From contig NZ_NCEQ01000014.1 of NCBI RefSeq assembly GCF_002280785.1, forward strand, positions 62,001 through 126,000: 64,000 nt of DNA, given 5' to 3'. The stretch is from Brevundimonas subvibrioides (GTDB lineage: Bacteria > Pseudomonadota > Alphaproteobacteria > Caulobacterales > Caulobacteraceae). Within the stretch, counting starts at the first letter, position 1. The number at the start of each line of letters is the position of its first letter. The notes beneath the pieces are model-generated. The model was not told the DNA's origin. It saw only the letters and a program-made list of their open reading frames with translations, and did not search any database. A program made the position numbers and the translations under genes. Shown here piece by piece: positions 36,478-44,155 of this stretch.

Positions 36478-37524
36478 TTACCCCGCGACCATGCTCATGT
36501 CGCGGCGGGCCATCATCTTGTCGAACTCGCCCCAGACGCCTTCAGTCCCGTGCCAGGCGCCGGTGGTGGCGGCCTTCGAATACTCCGTGGCGCGGGCCTC
36601 GAAGAAGTTGGCGTGCTCGACGCCCGACAGAAGCGACTGCAGCCAGGGCAGGGGGTTTTCCTTCACGCCGTAGAGCTCGGGCAGCTTGAGCTGACGCAGG
36701 CGCCAGTCGGCGATGAAGCGGATATACTGTTTGATGTCCTCGGGCGTCATGCCGTTCACGTCGCCGGCCTCGAAGGCCAGGTCGATGAACTTGTCTTCCA
36801 GACCGACCACGGTGCGGCAGCATTCGACGATGTCGTCGGCGACCGACGGGGTGACGCAGCCCGTCTCGGCGTTGAAGGCGTGGTAGAGTTTGATGATGCC
36901 GTCGCAGTGCAGGCTCTCGTCGCGGACCGACCAGGACACGATCTGGCCCATGCCCTTCATCTTGTTCTGGCGGGGGAAGTTCATCAGCATCGCGAACGAG
37001 GCGAACAGCTGCAGCCCCTCGGTGAAGCCGCCGAACATGGCCAGGGTCCGGGCGATGTCGGCGTCGGTCTCGACCCCGAACTGGCCCATGTAGTTATGCT
37101 TGTCCCGCATGGCCTCGTATTCCATGAAGGCGCCGAACTCGCTCTCGGGCATGCCGATGGTCTCGAGCAGCAGGGCGTAGGCCGCGATGTGGATCGTCTC
37201 CATGTTGGCGAAAGATGACAGCATCATCTTCACCTCGGTCGGTTTGAACACCCGGCCGTATTTTTCCATGTAGTTGTCGGCGACCTCAATGTCCGACTGG
37301 GTGAAGAAGCGGAAGATCTGCGTCAGCAGATTGCGCTCCTTATCGTTCAGGTTCGCCGCCCAGTCCTTGCAGTCCTCGCCCAGAGGCACCTCTTCGGGCA
37401 TCCAGTGGACCTGCTGCTGCTTCTTCCACATGTCGAACGCCCACGGATAACGGAACGGCTTGTAGGCTGCCGAGGGCGTCAGCAGGCCGGCGCGGGCGGG
37501 CGTGATGATGGTGTGGGCGTTCAT
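36478..37524 (-). CDS. nrdB: Class Ia ribonucleotide reductase beta subunit
   Basis: 348 residues from ATG 37524 (MNAHTIITPARAGLL). The di-iron ligands are in NYMEKYGRVFKPTEVKMMLS, SSFANMETIHIAAYALLLET and SVRDESLHCDGIIKLYHAFN; the tyrosyl-radical Tyr is probably in the early HIAAY-type helix. NrdB supplies the radical for deoxynucleotide synthesis by NrdA. The partner nrdA lies 6.6 kb away on the opposite strand. The upstream region (37525-37764) has one GANTC site but no clear NrdR boxes. Confidence 0.96.
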   Translation of the reverse strand: MNAHTIITPARAGLLTPSAAYKPFRYPWAFDMWKKQQQVHWMPEEVPLGEDCKDWAANLNDKERNLLTQIFRFFTQSDIEVADNYMEKYGRVFKPTEVKMMLSSFANMETIHIAAYALLLETIGMPESEFGAFMEYEAMRDKHNYMGQFGVETDADIARTLAMFGGFTEGLQLFASFAMLMNFPRQNKMKGMGQIVSWSVRDESLHCDGIIKLYHAFNAETGCVTPSVADDIVECCRTVVGLEDKFIDLAFEAGDVNGMTPEDIKQYIRFIADWRLRQLKLPELYGVKENPLPWLQSLLSGVEHANFFEARATEYSKAATTGAWHGTEGVWGEFDKMMARRDMSMVAG

Positions 37525-37764
37525 GGGGGGAGCTCGGGAACTGGCGCGGAAAGGACTGGAGCCAATGAACTCCAGAATCGCACCAATTGCTACCTGTTGA
37601 GGGTTAACGATCCCCAGCATCAACATCTTGTGCGAAGCGGGGGATGGTTTGGCGCGGCGATACGTCCGTGGTGACGCCACGCGCCATTCGGTAGGTCCAC
37701 TCCACGCCCCTCGGTCTTCCCGGAGCCGGCTAACGGCGTTTCGTTCAGGAGCGTTCCGCGGAGC

Positions 37765-38406
37765 CTAGTCCTTGATCTCGGCGACCAGGGTCTTCATCCC
37801 CGCCGGATTCAGCGCGGCCCACAGGATCAGAGCCGTGATGAGGGTGGCGACAGACAGGGCGATGGCCCGGCCGACGATGACGATCTGGGATACGAAGCCC
37901 GGCAGGGGCGGCTGGTCGGGGCGGGTGGTGACGGTCATGGCGGCGCCCGCGAGATCGGGCGCGAGCATGGGGGCCAACTCTCCCCAGACGACCAGGCCGA
38001 CGCAGACAGCGAAGACCAGGCACAGAACGGGAATCGAGATGGCCGCCGCACGCCAGGGCCGGACAGGGCGCGGCGGGGCGCTCAGGAAGGCCAGGGTCAG
38101 GGGGAAGCCGAGCAGCAGGCGACGCAGCCCCTCTTTCGACATCCCGTAGTTGATGGGCTCGCCGCCCTGGGTCAGGTAGGTGCCGATGGACCAGTCGCCG
38201 CCCTCGAGGACGTCGATGCGGCCGGTCAGTCCGAACAGGCGCAGTACAAGGCCGACGACGGGACGCAGGAGGCCCGCCACGAGGTCGGCGCCCCACATCC
38301 ACCAGAGCGGCAGCAGGACGACGAGGGCGAGGCCGGCCCAGACGCCGAACCGGCGGCGCGCGGCCTCTTCGGGGGTGCGGGCCGCGAAACGGGACAGAAG
38401 GCTCAC
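37765..38406 (-). CDS. Exosortase H-associated membrane protein
   Basis: 213 residues, start GTG 38406 overlapping the exosortase stop (GTGA). At least three hydrophobic stretches: FGVWAGLALVVLLPLWWMWG, AAAISIPVLCLVFAVCVGLV and VIVGRAIALSVATLITALIL. Between them, a loop contains WSIGTYLTQGGEPINYGMSK. Its position after XrtH and the layout match the membrane protein that accompanies exosortase H. Function unknown. The assignment depends mainly on the neighbour. Confidence 0.72.
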   Translation of the reverse strand: MSLLSRFAARTPEEAARRRFGVWAGLALVVLLPLWWMWGADLVAGLLRPVVGLVLRLFGLTGRIDVLEGGDWSIGTYLTQGGEPINYGMSKEGLRRLLLGFPLTLAFLSAPPRPVRPWRAAAISIPVLCLVFAVCVGLVVWGELAPMLAPDLAGAAMTVTTRPDQPPLPGFVSQIVIVGRAIALSVATLITALILWAALNPAGMKTLVAEIKD

Positions 38407-38933
38407 GCTGCGGCCTCCGCGGCGACCCGGTCGGCCGCCTCGCGACGCGATTGCCAGCGGGACCAGAAGAAGAAGATCAGCAGACCCTCGAGCCCGATCA
38501 TCGCGTCCCAGACGTAATTGTGGAAGAACTCGAATACCTCCTGGGACCCGCGCGACAGGTAGAGAAGGCTGATGATGCGCAGGAGATTGATCGCCTGCAG
38601 CGCGACGATGCCGGCGGCCGCGCCGATCAGGCCGTATCGAATCTTGCCCGGGAAGGCGAGGATGGCGGCGGTGAGCAGGGCGCAGACCTCGACCGCGTTG
38701 CAGCCGGCCAGAACCTGGACCGCGCCGCGTCCGTCGGTGAACTGCAGGACGGCGGCCACCGCCTCTACCCGGTGATCGAACAGGCCGATCAGGAAGGCGC
38801 AGGCGTGAACCAGGCCGCGGGTGAACGGGCCGACGAACAGCCGCTCCGCCCAGGGAGTCGCCAGGACGCTGAACAGCGCGACGGTCAGGATCAGGAACAG
38901 GCCGAGGTAGCGCAGCGCGGGTGATTTCAGCAT
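38403..38933 (-). CDS. xrtH: Exosortase H (XrtH)-type membrane transpeptidase
   Basis: 176 residues, start ATG 38933. An integral membrane exosortase/archaeosortase-type enzyme. The Cys-Arg-His catalytic triad is visible: C78 in QVLAGCNAVEVC, R119 in QAINLLRIISLLYLSRG, H138 in VFEFFHNYVWDAMIG. Such enzymes cleave C-terminal sorting tags (IPTL-CTERM or similar) and attach proteins to the surface. The small size and FHNYVWDA motif fit XrtH best. No protein with such a C-terminal tag was seen in this window, so the substrate must be elsewhere. Confidence 0.82.
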   Translation of the reverse strand: MLKSPALRYLGLFLILTVALFSVLATPWAERLFVGPFTRGLVHACAFLIGLFDHRVEAVAAVLQFTDGRGAVQVLAGCNAVEVCALLTAAILAFPGKIRYGLIGAAAGIVALQAINLLRIISLLYLSRGSQEVFEFFHNYVWDAMIGLEGLLIFFFWSRWQSRREAADRVAAEAAA

Positions 38934-39169
38934 GCCGTCCCGTCCATGGATGCGGTCGCCACAGGCGCGCCGGATCGCTCTTTCACGACAGGCTTCGGCA
39001 AGCAAGGGACGTATCGGACGCGCGACCGGGAACCCCCCGCCCGGCGAACGAGGGTTTTCACCAGCGCCGGCCGAGCGTCGGAGGTCTCGGCTTGCTGAGT
39101 GCCCTGCGAGGCCAACTGGCCCGCCCTCCCCTCCGGACGGCGGGGCGTCTTGTTCAGGGTGTTCGAGGT

Positions 39170-41308
39170 CTAGGCGGCCTCTGCATCAGCCGCCTCATCA
39201 TTGCCGGCCATGACCGCGTCGATGGCGGCGAAAAGGCTGGCGTGGGTCAGCGGCTTGGCGACGTGGCCATCCATGCCGGCGGCCAGGCAGCGGGCCGCGT
39301 CTTCGGGCATGGCGTCGGCGGTGACGGCCAGGATCGGCATGCGGGAGAACGCGCCGTCCAGAGCGCGGATCGCCTTGGTCGCAGCCAGGCCGTCCATGCG
39401 CGGCATACGCACATCCATCAGGATCAGGTCGAAGCGCGCGGCCGAGGCCATCCCCACCGCCTCGAACCCGTCGACGGCCTCGAAGATGTCGCAGCCCAGA
39501 GGCGCGAGCATCAGCCGGGCCACCTCGCGATTGGTCGGATGGTCGTCGACGATCAGGACCCGGGCCGCGGCCCCGGCCTCGGCGATGGCGAGCTCGGCGC
39601 TGCCGGTCGTCGCATCCTCGTCCGCCAGGGCGAGGGGCAGGCGGACGACGAAGGTCGAGCCGGCGGCGGACGTGCTCTCGAGGGCGATCTGGCCGCCCAT
39701 GGCGCGGGTCAGGCGACGCGCGACGGTGAGACCCAGGCCGCAGCCGACATGGGTGCGGCTGATGGAATCGTCGGCCTGGACGAAGGCGTCGAACAGGGCG
39801 GGGATCAGGTCGGGATCGATGCCGGGACCGGTGTCGGAGACCCGGAACACGGTCAGGGGGCCTTCACGCGCCACGCTGATGTCGACCTCGCCCTGTGTGG
39901 TGAACTTGACCGCGTTGGAGACCAGCCGGTGAAGGATCTGGCGCAGGCGGCGGTGGTCGGCGAGGAGGAAGGCTTCGGCGCCCGGCAGGACGCGGACCTG
40001 CAGCGGGAGGCCTTTCGAGGCGGCGGCGTCGCGGCTGGCGGCCGCGGCCTGGGCCAGCAGCTCGACCGGGTCGATCGTCTCCGGACAGGCGTCTGCCTCT
40101 CCGTGCGACACCTCCAGCAGGTCCTCGACCAGCGTCAGCAGCGCCGCGCCGGACCGCTGGATTTCCTCCACCTGATGACGGGCGTCGCGGGGCAGACCCG
40201 ATCGACGCGACAGGATCTCGGCATAGCCCACGACGCCATGCAGGGGGGTGCGCATCTCATGGCTCATCAATGCCAGGAAGCGGGACTTGGCGGCGTCCGC
40301 AGCCTCGGCCTGACGTTGCGCGGCATGGGCGGCGAGCGTGCGAGTCTGCAGCCGCAGGACCATGCGTCGGCGTTCGGACACGATCGTCGAGATCGGCAGG
40401 GCGACGGCGATCAGGGTCAGCAGGAAGCCGTAGAAGACGTTCAGCCTGCGCACCAGGTCGGGTATGCTAGTCAGCTCGGGATCTGCGGCGAGCCGCTGGA
40501 GCGTGACGGGGCCGTGGCCGGTGATGGTGGCGAAGCCGCCGATCACGGTCACCAGCAGGATGGCCAGGGCCGAGCCCGTCGTCGAGACGCGGAAGACCAG
40601 CAGCAAGAGCGGGGGGAAGATCAGATAGGAGATCGGCAGGCTGGACTGAAAGAAGACGCCCAGGGTCGTGGCGGTCAGCAGGCCGAACAGGGCGAAGGTC
40701 TCTTTCGTGTCCGCGACCTGGCTAGTGTCGGCGAACCGGTGGCGGCGCGCCAGCAGGAGCAGGGTCGGTGTGATGGTCAGCAGGCCCAGGGCCTCCATCG
40801 CGAAAAGGCGCGCCGCGGTGAAGACATAGAGGGCCGTCGAATAGTCACGCAGCACGGCTGCCACGCTGACGATGACGAACGTACAGAACAGGACCGCGGG
40901 GGCCACGGCCGCCACGGCGAAGCGCAGCAGGCGGCGCGGACGGCGCAGGTCGAGGGCCGCGCCGCAGACCCGCCGGGCCAGGACGCCGGCGATCAGGACC
41001 TGGGTGAGGTTCAGCACCGCGTTGAGCCACAGGAAGGGCATGGGGTCGCCGCGCACGACATTGGTGACGAGATTGATCGCCAAACACGCGGTCAGGACAG
41101 CGATGGCCTTGCGACGATGCAACTGGAGGAAGGCGGCCAGCAGGATGCCGTTGGCCGGCCACATCACGACCGCGCCGAACTGCTGCACGCTCCACAGACC
41201 GATGAGGAGGCTGGCGCAGAACAGCGCCACATAGGCCCAGGCAGGCGGGCCCGCCTCACGTCCTGTTTCGTGGCGGAAGATCCGCCAGCGGCCTTGCATC
41301 AGCGTCAT
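39170..41308 (-). CDS. MASE1-type hybrid sensor histidine kinase
   Basis: 712 residues. N-terminal membrane sensor (about 1-290) of the MASE1 type, with WPANGILLAAFLQLHRRKAI. HisKA box FLALMSHEMRTPLHGVVGYA with H350. HATPase N- and G-boxes (LVSNAVKFTTQGEVDISVAR and DTGPGIDPDLIPALFDAFVQ). A C-terminal receiver with D632 in LILMDVRMPRMDG. Receiver attached to the kinase suggests a phosphorelay through an Hpt protein, which is not in this window. The ligand is unknown. Confidence 0.92.
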   Translation of the reverse strand: MTLMQGRWRIFRHETGREAGPPAWAYVALFCASLLIGLWSVQQFGAVVMWPANGILLAAFLQLHRRKAIAVLTACLAINLVTNVVRGDPMPFLWLNAVLNLTQVLIAGVLARRVCGAALDLRRPRRLLRFAVAAVAPAVLFCTFVIVSVAAVLRDYSTALYVFTAARLFAMEALGLLTITPTLLLLARRHRFADTSQVADTKETFALFGLLTATTLGVFFQSSLPISYLIFPPLLLLVFRVSTTGSALAILLVTVIGGFATITGHGPVTLQRLAADPELTSIPDLVRRLNVFYGFLLTLIAVALPISTIVSERRRMVLRLQTRTLAAHAAQRQAEAADAAKSRFLALMSHEMRTPLHGVVGYAEILSRRSGLPRDARHQVEEIQRSGAALLTLVEDLLEVSHGEADACPETIDPVELLAQAAAASRDAAASKGLPLQVRVLPGAEAFLLADHRRLRQILHRLVSNAVKFTTQGEVDISVAREGPLTVFRVSDTGPGIDPDLIPALFDAFVQADDSISRTHVGCGLGLTVARRLTRAMGGQIALESTSAAGSTFVVRLPLALADEDATTGSAELAIAEAGAAARVLIVDDHPTNREVARLMLAPLGCDIFEAVDGFEAVGMASAARFDLILMDVRMPRMDGLAATKAIRALDGAFSRMPILAVTADAMPEDAARCLAAGMDGHVAKPLTHASLFAAIDAVMAGNDEAADAEAA

Positions 41309-41394
41309 TCCTTGCTGCGCGACAGATTTGTCATCCCACAGAAAGCGTTAATTCAGGGGTATCATCGGTATCCGTAGTTGCCCTTACCGGGCGA

Positions 41395-41658
41395 TCAGGC
41401 CGCGAGCAGCATCCACAGACCTGTCGCGGCGAAGGCGGCGGCTGCGGCCATGCGAATGCTTTTGAGCGGCAGATGTTTGGCGGTCGCCTCGCCCAGCAGA
41501 ACCGCCGGGGCGTTGACCAGCATCATGCCCAGGGTCGAGCCGGCCACGACCAGCGGCAGGTTCTCGAACCGGATGGCCAGGCCGGCCGTGGCGATCTGGG
41601 TCTTGTCGCCGATCTCCGCCAGGGAGACGAGGCCGACCGAGATCAGAAAAGCTTCCAA
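41395..41658 (-). CDS. Single-repeat Gdt1/UPF0016 family cation transporter
   Basis: 87 residues from TTG 41658 (MEAFLISVGLVSLAEIGDKT), preceded by GGGAGG. It contains the family signature E-x-G-D-K-T in helix 1. GSTLGMMLVNAPAVLLGE and AAAAAFAATGLWMLLAA form further helices. Typical UPF0016/Gdt1 proteins are about 190 residues with two copies of this unit, and move Mn2+ or Ca2+ out of the cytosol. Here there is one unit only, so it should work as a dimer or with a partner encoded elsewhere. A longer ATG start at 41700 lacks support. Confidence 0.82.
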   Translation of the reverse strand: MEAFLISVGLVSLAEIGDKTQIATAGLAIRFENLPLVVAGSTLGMMLVNAPAVLLGEATAKHLPLKSIRMAAAAAFAATGLWMLLAA

Positions 41659-41838
41659 GGACCTCCCCGAAAAGGGCGCGGCGTCTGGCGGCCGCCACAC
41701 CCCGGGGCAAGCGCGACAGTGACGGTAGACAGGCCGAAATGGTTAATATATCGCTGTTAGGGCGGCTCGCCCGCCGCCTCGGCGGTTCGCCTGATGGGGG
41801 AAAAGCGAGGTCTCGCAAGGACTTGAGGGGAGCTGAAC

Positions 41839-42297
41839 ATGGATCCGATCACTTCAATCGTGGCCGCCATGCTGATCTCCGGCGCCGCGGCGCCGGCGGA
41901 TGGTCATGGCTGTCCCGAAGCACCGCACTATGGCGACGTACCCTGCTCATGCACGCGCGTCGTCGACTTCTACGGCCCCTGGACCGGCGGCGGCGCCGGC
42001 TGGCCGGGACCGGGGGGCTGGGGCCCGCCGATCAACAATCCAGGCCCGCCTATTCATGTCTCGTCGCCGGGCGTTCGCGTGATCGGCCGTCCGATCAACG
42101 TCGCCGGCCCGACCATCTATATCGACGGACCCCCGGTCTATGTCGACGCGCCGCCGATCCGTATCGCGCCGACCCAGATCTACGTCCAGCGTCCGGAAGT
42201 TCACGTCCGGCCGTCGGAAATCCTGGTCGAGCCGCCGGAAGTCCACTTCTCGGACTGCACCGAAGGCCCCGCCTGCACCCCGGTGGGCGGCCACTGA
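41839..42297 (+). CDS. Secreted repetitive Pro/Val/Ile-rich protein
   Basis: 152 residues. N-terminal signal-like segment (MDPITSIVAAMLISGAAAPA). Then a cysteine-bearing head (HGDVPCSCTRVVDF-like region), a Gly/Pro/Trp-rich linker, and a run of short repeats in which aliphatic pairs alternate with PP: GPTIYIDGPPVYVDAPPIRI, APTQIYVQRPEVHVRPSEIL, VEPPEVHF. The period is about eight residues and suggests a narrow beta-structure, like a fibre or solenoid. Cysteines flank both ends. I know no family. A strong terminator follows at 42324. Confidence 0.72.
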   Translation: MDPITSIVAAMLISGAAAPADGHGCPEAPHYGDVPCSCTRVVDFYGPWTGGGAGWPGPGGWGPPINNPGPPIHVSSPGVRVIGRPINVAGPTIYIDGPPVYVDAPPIRIAPTQIYVQRPEVHVRPSEILVEPPEVHFSDCTEGPACTPVGGH

Positions 42298-42323
42298 GCC
42301 GTCGATCCGCGACTGAAATGACG

Positions 42324-42356
42324 AAGGGCCCCGGCGGAAACGCCGGGGCCCTTTTT
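42324..42356 (+). terminator. Intrinsic terminator after the repetitive protein
   Basis: A perfect stem, AAGGGCCCCGGCG with CGCCGGGGCCCTT around a GAAA tetraloop, followed by TTTTTC: a textbook rho-independent terminator 27 bp past the stop. Confidence 0.93.
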
Positions 42357-42365
42357 CTTCGCTCT

Positions 42366-42417
42366 CCCTTTTCGTCATCCTCCGACGAGTGCAGCCTGCC
42401 GGAGGATGACGAAAGGG
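42366..42417 (-). terminator. Inverted repeat at the 3' end of the 42421 gene
   Basis: Arms CCCTTTTCGTCATCCTCCG and CGGAGGATGACGAAAGGG pair over about 17 bp with a one-base bulge and a 15-base loop. The position just past the stop of the minus-strand gene makes a terminator likely. Confidence 0.65.
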
Positions 42418-42420
42418 AAG

Positions 42421-43050
42421 TCAGTTCGCCGACGTTTGGTCCGCCTGGGCGTTCGATGACGCAGCCGTCCCGGAGCTCGCTCCGCCCGTCGGTGCGGCGC
42501 AGTAGTCGCGGGTCTCCCGCGCCAGAGCGAGGTAGCCCCCGTCCAGGGCGGCCTTGACCGCCGCGTCGCAGCGGTCCTCGCTCAACAGCCGTGTGACCTC
42601 GCGGCGGACAGCGAGATAGGCGTCCTGCTTGTCGCGCAGTGAACGGGCGGCGCGGCGGTCGTCGGGCAGGCACAGCGATATCCAGCCGGCGTCGGCGCAG
42701 CGGGAGACCAGCCGCGCCTCGCGCTCGCTCAGGACGCCGGTGTCGATCGGCCTGATCGGGCCGGGATCGACGGGGCCGGCGAGGGGCGGGCCGGCGGGTT
42801 CGGTGACGGTCGTTGATGGCAGGGTCCCGGGCGACGGCGTCTCGACGGTCGGGGCCGCGCCGAGGATGGCGGCGGGCGCGTCGGTGACGATGTCGCTGCC
42901 CGGGATCGGCACGATCTCGATGTCGGGTACGGCATAGCGGCAGACCCAGCGGCCGCCTTCCATGGAACAGGACTGCAGCGTGGCCTGGACGGCCTGATCC
43001 GCCGCGACCGGCATCGGGCCGGCCAGCAGCGTCAACATAAGGCTGATCAT
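42421..43050 (-). CDS. Secreted hypothetical protein, Pro/Thr-rich with Cys-rich C-terminal domain
   Basis: 209 residues. Signal peptide (MISLMLTLLAGPMPVAADQA). A short domain with two cysteines (SCSMEGGRWVCRYAVPDIEI) is followed by a Pro/Thr/Gly-rich linker (ETPSPGTLPSTTVTEPAGPP). The C-terminal helical domain (LVSRCADAGWISLCLPDDRR ... LLSEDRCDAAVKAALDGGYL ... RDYCAAP) has four cysteines. It looks like a periplasmic or surface protein. I cannot name a function. Confidence 0.68.
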   Translation of the reverse strand: MISLMLTLLAGPMPVAADQAVQATLQSCSMEGGRWVCRYAVPDIEIVPIPGSDIVTDAPAAILGAAPTVETPSPGTLPSTTVTEPAGPPLAGPVDPGPIRPIDTGVLSEREARLVSRCADAGWISLCLPDDRRAARSLRDKQDAYLAVRREVTRLLSEDRCDAAVKAALDGGYLALARETRDYCAAPTGGASSGTAASSNAQADQTSAN

Positions 43051-43149
43051 GGAAGCCTCCTGCCGCGAGGCCCGGCGACGGACGAGTCCCTCGGGCGGTC
43101 GGTCGGCCCGGATATTAACGCTTTCGGCGACAGCGGACCTAGCGAAATT

Positions 43150-43896
43150 TCAGCCTTCGGCGACCGCTGTTTCGTCGACCAGGCGGGCGTGGTGGCGCGT
43201 CTGCCTGCGCTCTACCGCATAACTGACCAGCCACAGGGCCATCGCCCAGGCCGCGCCGACGCACCATCCGGCCATGACGTCCGAGGCCCAGTGAGCGCCG
43301 AGGTAGACGCGGGTCAGTCCGACCATCAGGGCGAAGACCATGCCGACGCCCAGGACGTAGGCCTTCAGTCGACGGCGGGGGAAGGCGCGGGTCATCATCA
43401 CCGCGACGGTCAGGTAGAAGACCGTCGACAGAAGAGCGTGGCCGGAGGGGAAGCTGGCGTTCAGCGTCTCCACCGCCTGGAAGGCCGCAGGAGGGCGTTC
43501 ACGCTGGAACAAGGCCTTCAGCCCCTCGCTCAGGGCGACCCCGCCTGCGAGACCGATCAACAGCAGCAGGGCCGAAAGCCACTTCCGGAGGATCAGCAGC
43601 ATGCCCAGGGCGACGACGGCGAACAGGGTCAGGACGGCAATGCCCCCCAGGGAGGTGATATCGGCCGCCGCCTCGTGCAGCCACCAGGGGCCGCGCGGCT
43701 GGCCGGCGACCGGCTGCATCCAGTGCAGGACCGTCTGGTCGAAGGCCTGACCGTCGGTCTCGGTCATGTCGTCGGCGATCTCGACGAAGGTCATGGTCCC
43801 GAGGGTGATGATGGCCAGGGCCCCGAGGGCCGCGAACTCCGCCCGCGCCACGGTGATCGCGCGACGCAAAAAAGGGACGAAATCGGAGGATTGCAT
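43150..43896 (-). CDS. PAP2-family membrane phosphatase
   Basis: 248 residues, about six membrane helices. The three phosphatase motifs are visible: KALFQRERPPAAF (motif 1, K-x6-RP), SFPSGHALLSTV (motif 2, PSGH), and GLTRVYLGAHWASDVMAGW (motif 3, R-x5-H-x3-D). These enzymes dephosphorylate undecaprenyl-pyrophosphate or phosphatidic acid. An exact EcfG motif lies only 9 bp upstream of the annotated ATG, so either the mRNA is nearly leaderless or the true start is GTG at residue 16 (VARAEFAALG). Likely stress-regulated. Confidence 0.88.
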   Translation of the reverse strand: MQSSDFVPFLRRAITVARAEFAALGALAIITLGTMTFVEIADDMTETDGQAFDQTVLHWMQPVAGQPRGPWWLHEAAADITSLGGIAVLTLFAVVALGMLLILRKWLSALLLLIGLAGGVALSEGLKALFQRERPPAAFQAVETLNASFPSGHALLSTVFYLTVAVMMTRAFPRRRLKAYVLGVGMVFALMVGLTRVYLGAHWASDVMAGWCVGAAWAMALWLVSYAVERRQTRHHARLVDETAVAEG

Positions 43897-43904
43897 CGCT
43901 CGCT

Positions 43905-43929
43905 AACGGCCAAGCTGGGATACCGTTCC
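43905..43929 (-). promoter_or_regulatory. EcfG-dependent promoter of the PAP2 phosphatase
   Basis: Minus-strand GGAAC (43929-43925), 16-base spacer, CGTT (43908-43905), immediately upstream of the phosphatase. The match is exact. The short distance to the ATG argues for a leaderless message or a start further in. Confidence 0.75.
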
Positions 43930-44155
43930 CGATCACGGCTTCGTGAATCCTGTCACAATGGTGCGTCGCACGGCCGTCGCGGCTTTTGCACAGGCTCATC
44001 CCCCGTCTCGACGTGATTCGAGACGAATTCCGGCGTCAAGCCCGTTGACCATTGGTTAGGCATCTGCGCCCCATATGTTGGTTCGGGGAGCGCTTCGGCC
44101 ACTAGATGCAGTGGTTCGAACGCAGGCGGCTTCACTTCGATTTTAGTTCAGGGCG

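Noticed and set aside
43897..44155. Possible RNA gene or riboswitch upstream of nrdA
   Set aside because: I could not fold a tRNA or a known riboswitch from it, and a cobalamin element would not fit a class Ia enzyme.
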